Source of the DNA: Candidatus Nealsonbacteria bacterium RBG_13_36_15 | GTDB lineage: Bacteria; Patescibacteriota; Minisyncoccia; Minisyncoccales; RBG-13-36-15 | Direction: 5' to 3' | Length of the DNA: 17,211 nucleotides | Assembly: GCA_001819145.1 (NCBI GenBank) | Contig: MHLV01000023.1 | Coordinates: forward strand, 1 to 17,211 | In this document: piece after piece, positions 14,632-17,211 of the stretch | Position numbering within the stretch: position 1 is the first letter of the stretch | Layout of the letters: each line of letters opens with the position of its first letter | The notes under the pieces: model-generated | The model's input: the letters and a program-made list of their open reading frames with translations, nothing else | What the model was told of the DNA's origin: nothing | The model's database searches: none | Made by a program: the position numbers and the translations under genes

Positions 14632-15417
14632 ATGAAAGCTGCCGAAAAACCATTAATGAAAAAAGATAAAATTGATGAATTTGACGTTAAGCCGGAAGAA
14701 ATGATGGAGGCTGGTTTGCAATTTGGCCATCAAACCTCAAAGACTCATCCTAAAATGAAGCCTTTTCTTTTTGGCGTAAGAAATTCTATCCATATTTTTG
14801 ATGTAGAAAAGACAGCCGAGAAATTAAGAGGAGCCCTGGAGTTTATCCAGAAGCTAATTTTAGATAATAAAACTTTGCTTTTTGTAGGAACAAAAATTCA
14901 GGCAAAAAATTTAGCGAAAGAGACAGCAACCGAACTCAGTTTTCCTTATGTTATTGAGCGTTGGCTTGGAGGAACTATCACTAATTTTGGGATAATTAAA
15001 AACAGAATAGATTATTTCAAAGACTTGGAAAGCAAGAAAAATACAGGAGAGCTTGATAAATACACAAAAAAAGAAAGATTAGAATTTGGTAAAGAGCTTG
15101 AGAGATTAAGAATAAAATTTGAAGGAATTAAAGAAATGTCTCAAATCCCAGATGCCGTTTTCGTTTTAGACATCAAAAAAGATGCTTTAGCGATTGAAGA
15201 AGCCAAGAAAAAAGGATTAAAAACCATTGGAATTTGCGATACTAGTACTGATCCAACTTTGGTTGATTATCCGATCCTGGCTAACGACGACGCTATTTCT
15301 TCGCTAAAATATATTTTAGAAAAAGTAAAAGGAGTTATTAAAGCTGCCCAGCTGAAAGCTGGGGAGAAAAAACAAGAACAGGAAAAAGAAAAGAAAGAAG
15401 AGGGGAAGAAAGAATAA
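14632..15417 (+). CDS. rpsB: 30S ribosomal protein S2
   Basis: S2 binds the 16S rRNA near the head-body junction and recruits S1 in many bacteria. The diagnostic block is EAGLQFGHQTSKTHPKMKPFLFGVRNSIHIFDVEKT, followed by FVGTKIQAK, ERWLGGTITNF, and the C-terminal PDAVFVLDIKKDALAIEEAKKKGLKTIGICDTSTDPTLVDYPI region with the ND(D)A loop. At 261 residues it is of normal length, but about 20 residues precede the conserved start; ATG at 14656 (residue 9) is an alternative. The C-terminus ends in a long lysine/glutamate-rich tail (about 238-261). It begins an rpsB-tsf pair, the standard bacterial order, although tsf seems to have its own promoter. Confidence 0.96.
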   Translation: MKAAEKPLMKKDKIDEFDVKPEEMMEAGLQFGHQTSKTHPKMKPFLFGVRNSIHIFDVEKTAEKLRGALEFIQKLILDNKTLLFVGTKIQAKNLAKETATELSFPYVIERWLGGTITNFGIIKNRIDYFKDLESKKNTGELDKYTKKERLEFGKELERLRIKFEGIKEMSQIPDAVFVLDIKKDALAIEEAKKKGLKTIGICDTSTDPTLVDYPILANDDAISSLKYILEKVKGVIKAAQLKAGEKKQEQEKEKKEEGKKE

Positions 15418-15451
15418 ATACACCAATTAGGACAGAAATTATATTCAAATT

Positions 15452-15497
15452 ATGCGAATTCGCATGATTCGCATAGAATTCGTATAATAATTCGTAT
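15452..15497 (+). repeat. palindrome and four ATTCGYAT repeats ahead of tsf
   Basis: A perfect 14-bp palindrome, ATGCGAATTCGCAT (15452-15465), is followed by further copies of its right half. ATTCGCAT occurs at 15458 and 15467, and ATTCGTAT at 15478 and 15490. The last copy overlaps the tsf start codon. Spacing is 9, 11 and 12 bp, close to one helical turn. It could be an operator bound on one face of the DNA or a dispersed intergenic repeat. Confidence 0.6.
15459..15488 (+). promoter_or_regulatory. tsf promoter, probably giving a leaderless mRNA
   Basis: A perfect TATAAT (15483-15488) ends 7 bases before the tsf ATG (15496), which places the expected transcription start at the A of the ATG. 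The best -35 is TTCGCA (15459-15464) at 18-bp spacing, 4 of 6 to consensus. The promoter lies inside the ATTCGYAT repeat array. Confidence 0.5.
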
Positions 15498-16080
15498 GAT
15501 TAACATAAATAAGGTTAAACAATTGAGAGAAGAAACCGGGGTTTCATTTGCAGAATGTAGAAAAGCTTTAGAAGAAACAAGAGATGACATTGAGAAAGCT
15601 AAAGAAACCCTGAGAAAATGGGGGAGAGAATTGGCCGGAAAAAAATCAGAAAGAGAAACAAAAGAAGGAATTATTGAAAGTTATGTTCATCCCAACAGAA
15701 AAATTGGAGTTTTATTAGATATTCGTTCTGAATCTGATTTTGTGGCAAAATCAGAAGGATTTAAAATATTGGCTCACGAAATTTGCCTTCAAATCGCGGC
15801 TATGAAGCCTCTTTATCTAAAAATTGAGGACATTCCAGAAGAATTCTTACGAAAAGAAAGAAACATATATAAAGAACAATTAAAAAACTCAGGAAAGCCT
15901 AAAAAGATAGCCGATCAGATTATTGAGGGAAAATTAAAAAAATGTAAAGAAGAAATTTCTCTTCTTTCCCAGCCATGGATTAAAGACCAGCAAAAAACCA
16001 TAAAAATCCTTATTGATGAGTATATTGCAAAATTTGGCGAAAATATTATCATTAAAGAATTCGTAAGATACGAAATATAA
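15496..16080 (+). CDS. tsf: elongation factor Ts
   Basis: EF-Ts recharges EF-Tu by releasing GDP. The N-terminal UBA-like domain reads VKQLREETGVSFAECRKALEET, followed by ESDFVAKSEGFKILAHEICLQIAAMKP, the equivalent of the TDFVAR segment that inserts into EF-Tu. The C-terminal core ends KEFVRYEI. At 194 residues it is the short form, like that of Thermus (about 196), rather than the 283-residue E. coli protein. It follows rpsB by 78 bp, a conserved order. Confidence 0.95.
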   Translation: MININKVKQLREETGVSFAECRKALEETRDDIEKAKETLRKWGRELAGKKSERETKEGIIESYVHPNRKIGVLLDIRSESDFVAKSEGFKILAHEICLQIAAMKPLYLKIEDIPEEFLRKERNIYKEQLKNSGKPKKIADQIIEGKLKKCKEEISLLSQPWIKDQQKTIKILIDEYIAKFGENIIIKEFVRYEI

Positions 16081-16099
16081 ATAAATTAATAATTAACAT

Positions 16100-16438
16100 A
16101 TGATAGAAATAATAGTTTCGATAATTTTAATTGTTAGTTTCTCGGGGATGTTAGTAATTTTTCTGCGGAAAGTGCCGGTTTTAATTTCTTTACCTCAAAA
16201 AAACAAAAGCCCCAAGAAGGATTTGTTTTTTAAGTTGAAAGAAAAAATTCTAAGAATTCGTTCTTTTAGATCTTTTTCTTTTGAATCATTTTTAGAAAAA
16301 TTTCTTTCCAAAATTAGAATTTTAACCCTAAAAACTGACAGAAAAACATCGTGTTGGCTTCAGCAACTAAGAGAAAATAATCGAAAGAAAAAAGAAAGGG
16401 AAAATGATAATTATTGGCAAGATCTTAAAAACCGCTAA
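16100..16438 (+). CDS. small single-pass membrane protein, unknown
   Basis: I do not recognise this 112-residue protein. Residues 2-22 form one hydrophobic helix, followed by about 90 residues very rich in lysine, arginine and serine (pI strongly basic). The positive region after the helix predicts the N-terminus outside and the bulk in the cytoplasm, where it could touch nucleic acid or ribosomes. It is 19 bp downstream of tsf on the same strand and is probably co-transcribed. No catalytic motif is visible. Confidence 0.6.
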   Translation: MIEIIVSIILIVSFSGMLVIFLRKVPVLISLPQKNKSPKKDLFFKLKEKILRIRSFRSFSFESFLEKFLSKIRILTLKTDRKTSCWLQQLRENNRKKKERENDNYWQDLKNR

Positions 16439-16444
16439 AAGAGA

Positions 16445-16510
16445 CCAGAGCACATAATTTTAGTTTATGTGCTCGGCCGAGCACTAAAATATTTTATTTT
16501 AGTGCTCTGG
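16445..16510 (+). repeat. paired GAGCAC hairpins (cruciform-like) before tRNA
   Basis: Hairpin 1: GAGCACATAA/TTATGTGCTC (16448-16457 with 16465-16474, 10 perfect bp, 7-base loop). Hairpin 2: GAGCACTAAAAT/ATTTTAGTGCTC (16479-16490 with 16496-16507, 12 perfect bp, 5-base loop). Between them GTGCTCGGCCGAGCAC (16469-16484) is itself a perfect 16-bp palindrome, and CCAGAGCAC (16445-16453) pairs with GTGCTCTGG (16502-16510) to enclose everything. Several exclusive folds are thus possible. No T-run follows, so it is not a standard terminator. Confidence 0.7.
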
Positions 16511-16513
16511 TTC

Positions 16514-16585
16514 GCCGAGGTAGCTCAACAGCAGAGCAGCGGTTTTGTAAACCGCAGGTTGGGGGTGCAAGTCCTCTCCTCGGCT
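16514..16585 (+). tRNA. tRNA-Thr (anticodon UGU), atypical D and T loops
   Basis: All four stems fold: acceptor GCCGAGG/CCTCGGC (7 bp), D stem GCTC/GAGC, anticodon stem GCGGT/ACCGC with loop TTTGTAA (anticodon UGU, reads ACA and probably other ACN codons), 5-base variable loop, T stem GGGGG/CCTCT with two G-U pairs. The D loop is only AACAGCA and lacks the G18-G19 pair. The T loop is TGCAAGT, with G instead of U at position 55. The T54-A58 pair, C56 and the 15-48 Levitt pair (A-U) are kept. CCA is not encoded. The discriminator base is U. Confidence 0.9.
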
Positions 16586-16641
16586 CTTCAAATGATTTTT
16601 GTTTATATTGTTTTCAAGGTAGGGCCGAATAAATAAAAAAT

Positions 16642-17211
16642 ATGCCTTTTATTACTCAAGGTAAAACTAACTTAACTTACATTTTAATTGTTGTTGTTCT
16701 GGCTGTTATTGTTGGTGGTGGGATTCTATGGTGGGATTGGAGCAATCGATTTGAGACAAAACCCGTAAGCATATGTGGTCCAAATGGGGAATATTACTGG
16801 ATTAATATATCAAACTGTAATAAATCATGCCAGCTAGACGAAGATTGTATATTTACCTGTGGTTGCGGAGCTATTAATAAAAATGAGATATGTCATGATG
16901 AGGGGCTTATCTATGATTGTATTGACCGTGATGTAAAATGTGAAGATAGTGTATGTGTCGTGGGTGAAGAAAAAATTGAAGGCGAAACCGACCAAAAACA
17001 AGAAATAGAGCAAGTTCATCTTCATAATTTGAGAAATTATATAGCGGGTGATGCAGAGAATTTTTCCCGGGCTTTTTCTGAAAACTATATAGATTGGGGT
17101 TCGGGACCAGTTGATATGACCAAAGAATTTCTTGAAGAGATGTTCTCAGAAGAAAGATTTAAGCAACTAAGTGATAAAACCCCAGAAGAGGTAGTGGATT
17201 TAGATAATAAA
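16642..17211 (+). CDS. membrane-anchored cysteine-rich surface protein (3' end outside window)
   Basis: An open frame from ATG 16642 reaches the right edge without a stop (190 codons visible). Residues 12-31 are a strong hydrophobic helix, a signal anchor or uncleaved signal. Residues 45-105 contain ten cysteines (45, 59, 63, 69, 73, 75, 84, 93, 100, 105), including SCQLDEDC and TCGCG, resembling small disulfide-rich clusters seen in exported CPR proteins. From about 125 a helical acidic region with LHNLRNYIAGDAENFSRAF and later MTKEFLEEMFSEERF may begin a second domain. Ten cysteines on the predicted outside imply disulfide formation there. The start has no clear Shine-Dalgarno. Function unknown. 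Confidence 0.7.
   Translation, partial: MPFITQGKTNLTYILIVVVLAVIVGGGILWWDWSNRFETKPVSICGPNGEYYWINISNCNKSCQLDEDCIFTCGCGAINKNEICHDEGLIYDCIDRDVKCEDSVCVVGEEKIEGETDQKQEIEQVHLHNLRNYIAGDAENFSRAFSENYIDWGSGPVDMTKEFLEEMFSEERFKQLSDKTPEEVVDLDNK

Noticed and set aside
16445..16510. CRISPR array
   Set aside because: The GAGCAC units are inverted, not direct repeats with spacers, and there are only two hairpins and no cas genes.

Overview
This window looks like a chromosomal segment of a Candidate Phyla Radiation (Patescibacteria, Parcubacteria-like) bacterium. It is AT-rich (two hand-counted coding samples gave 30% and 38% GC), genes are tightly packed and sometimes overlap by 4 bp (ATGA), and several housekeeping proteins are short. 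Two pieces point most strongly to this group: a membrane protein paired with a VirD4/TraG-like ATPase set among housekeeping genes, and a sigma-region-4/HARE-HTH protein. TGA works as a stop (for example after secF and in the ATGA overlaps), so the UGA-recoding CPR lineages are excluded. The lineage call rests on recognition from memory, not on a tree.

Layout, left to right. The 3' end of a Nudix hydrolase gene (1-302) is followed by a leader with three complementary arms running into secD. Then come secD, metK and secF, with metK sitting between the two Sec genes. A good sigma70-type promoter at the end of secF starts a probable operon: sigma4/HARE-HTH regulator, membrane protein, VirD4-like ATPase with a zinc ribbon, and a shortened, diverged phosphoglycerate kinase. 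Next is a 344-bp gap of unusually high GC (about 55-60% in its cores) holding two related structured elements. After it come a short DHH/RecJ-like phosphoesterase overlapping a GH15 glycosidase, then RNase HI and a strong terminator.

Two genes then lie on the minus strand: an LpxL/HtrB-like acyltransferase and a small zincin metallopeptidase. The plus strand resumes with rpsB and tsf, each with a promoter so close to the start codon that the mRNA should have almost no leader. After these are a small membrane protein, a pair of near-identical hairpins, a tRNA-Thr(UGU) with abnormal D and T loops, and the 5' part of a cysteine-rich surface protein that runs off the window.

How the genes fit together: SecD and SecF form the accessory motor of the Sec translocon, and rpsB/tsf/tRNA-Thr belong to translation. 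The sigma4-membrane protein-ATPase-PGK block is the least understood unit and the best candidate for an undescribed system: a membrane-anchored DNA or protein pump co-expressed with its own DNA-binding protein. The other strong leads are the paired RNA-like elements at 9195-9526, the EF-hand loop inside SecD, the altered active site of the PGK-like protein and the non-canonical tRNA.
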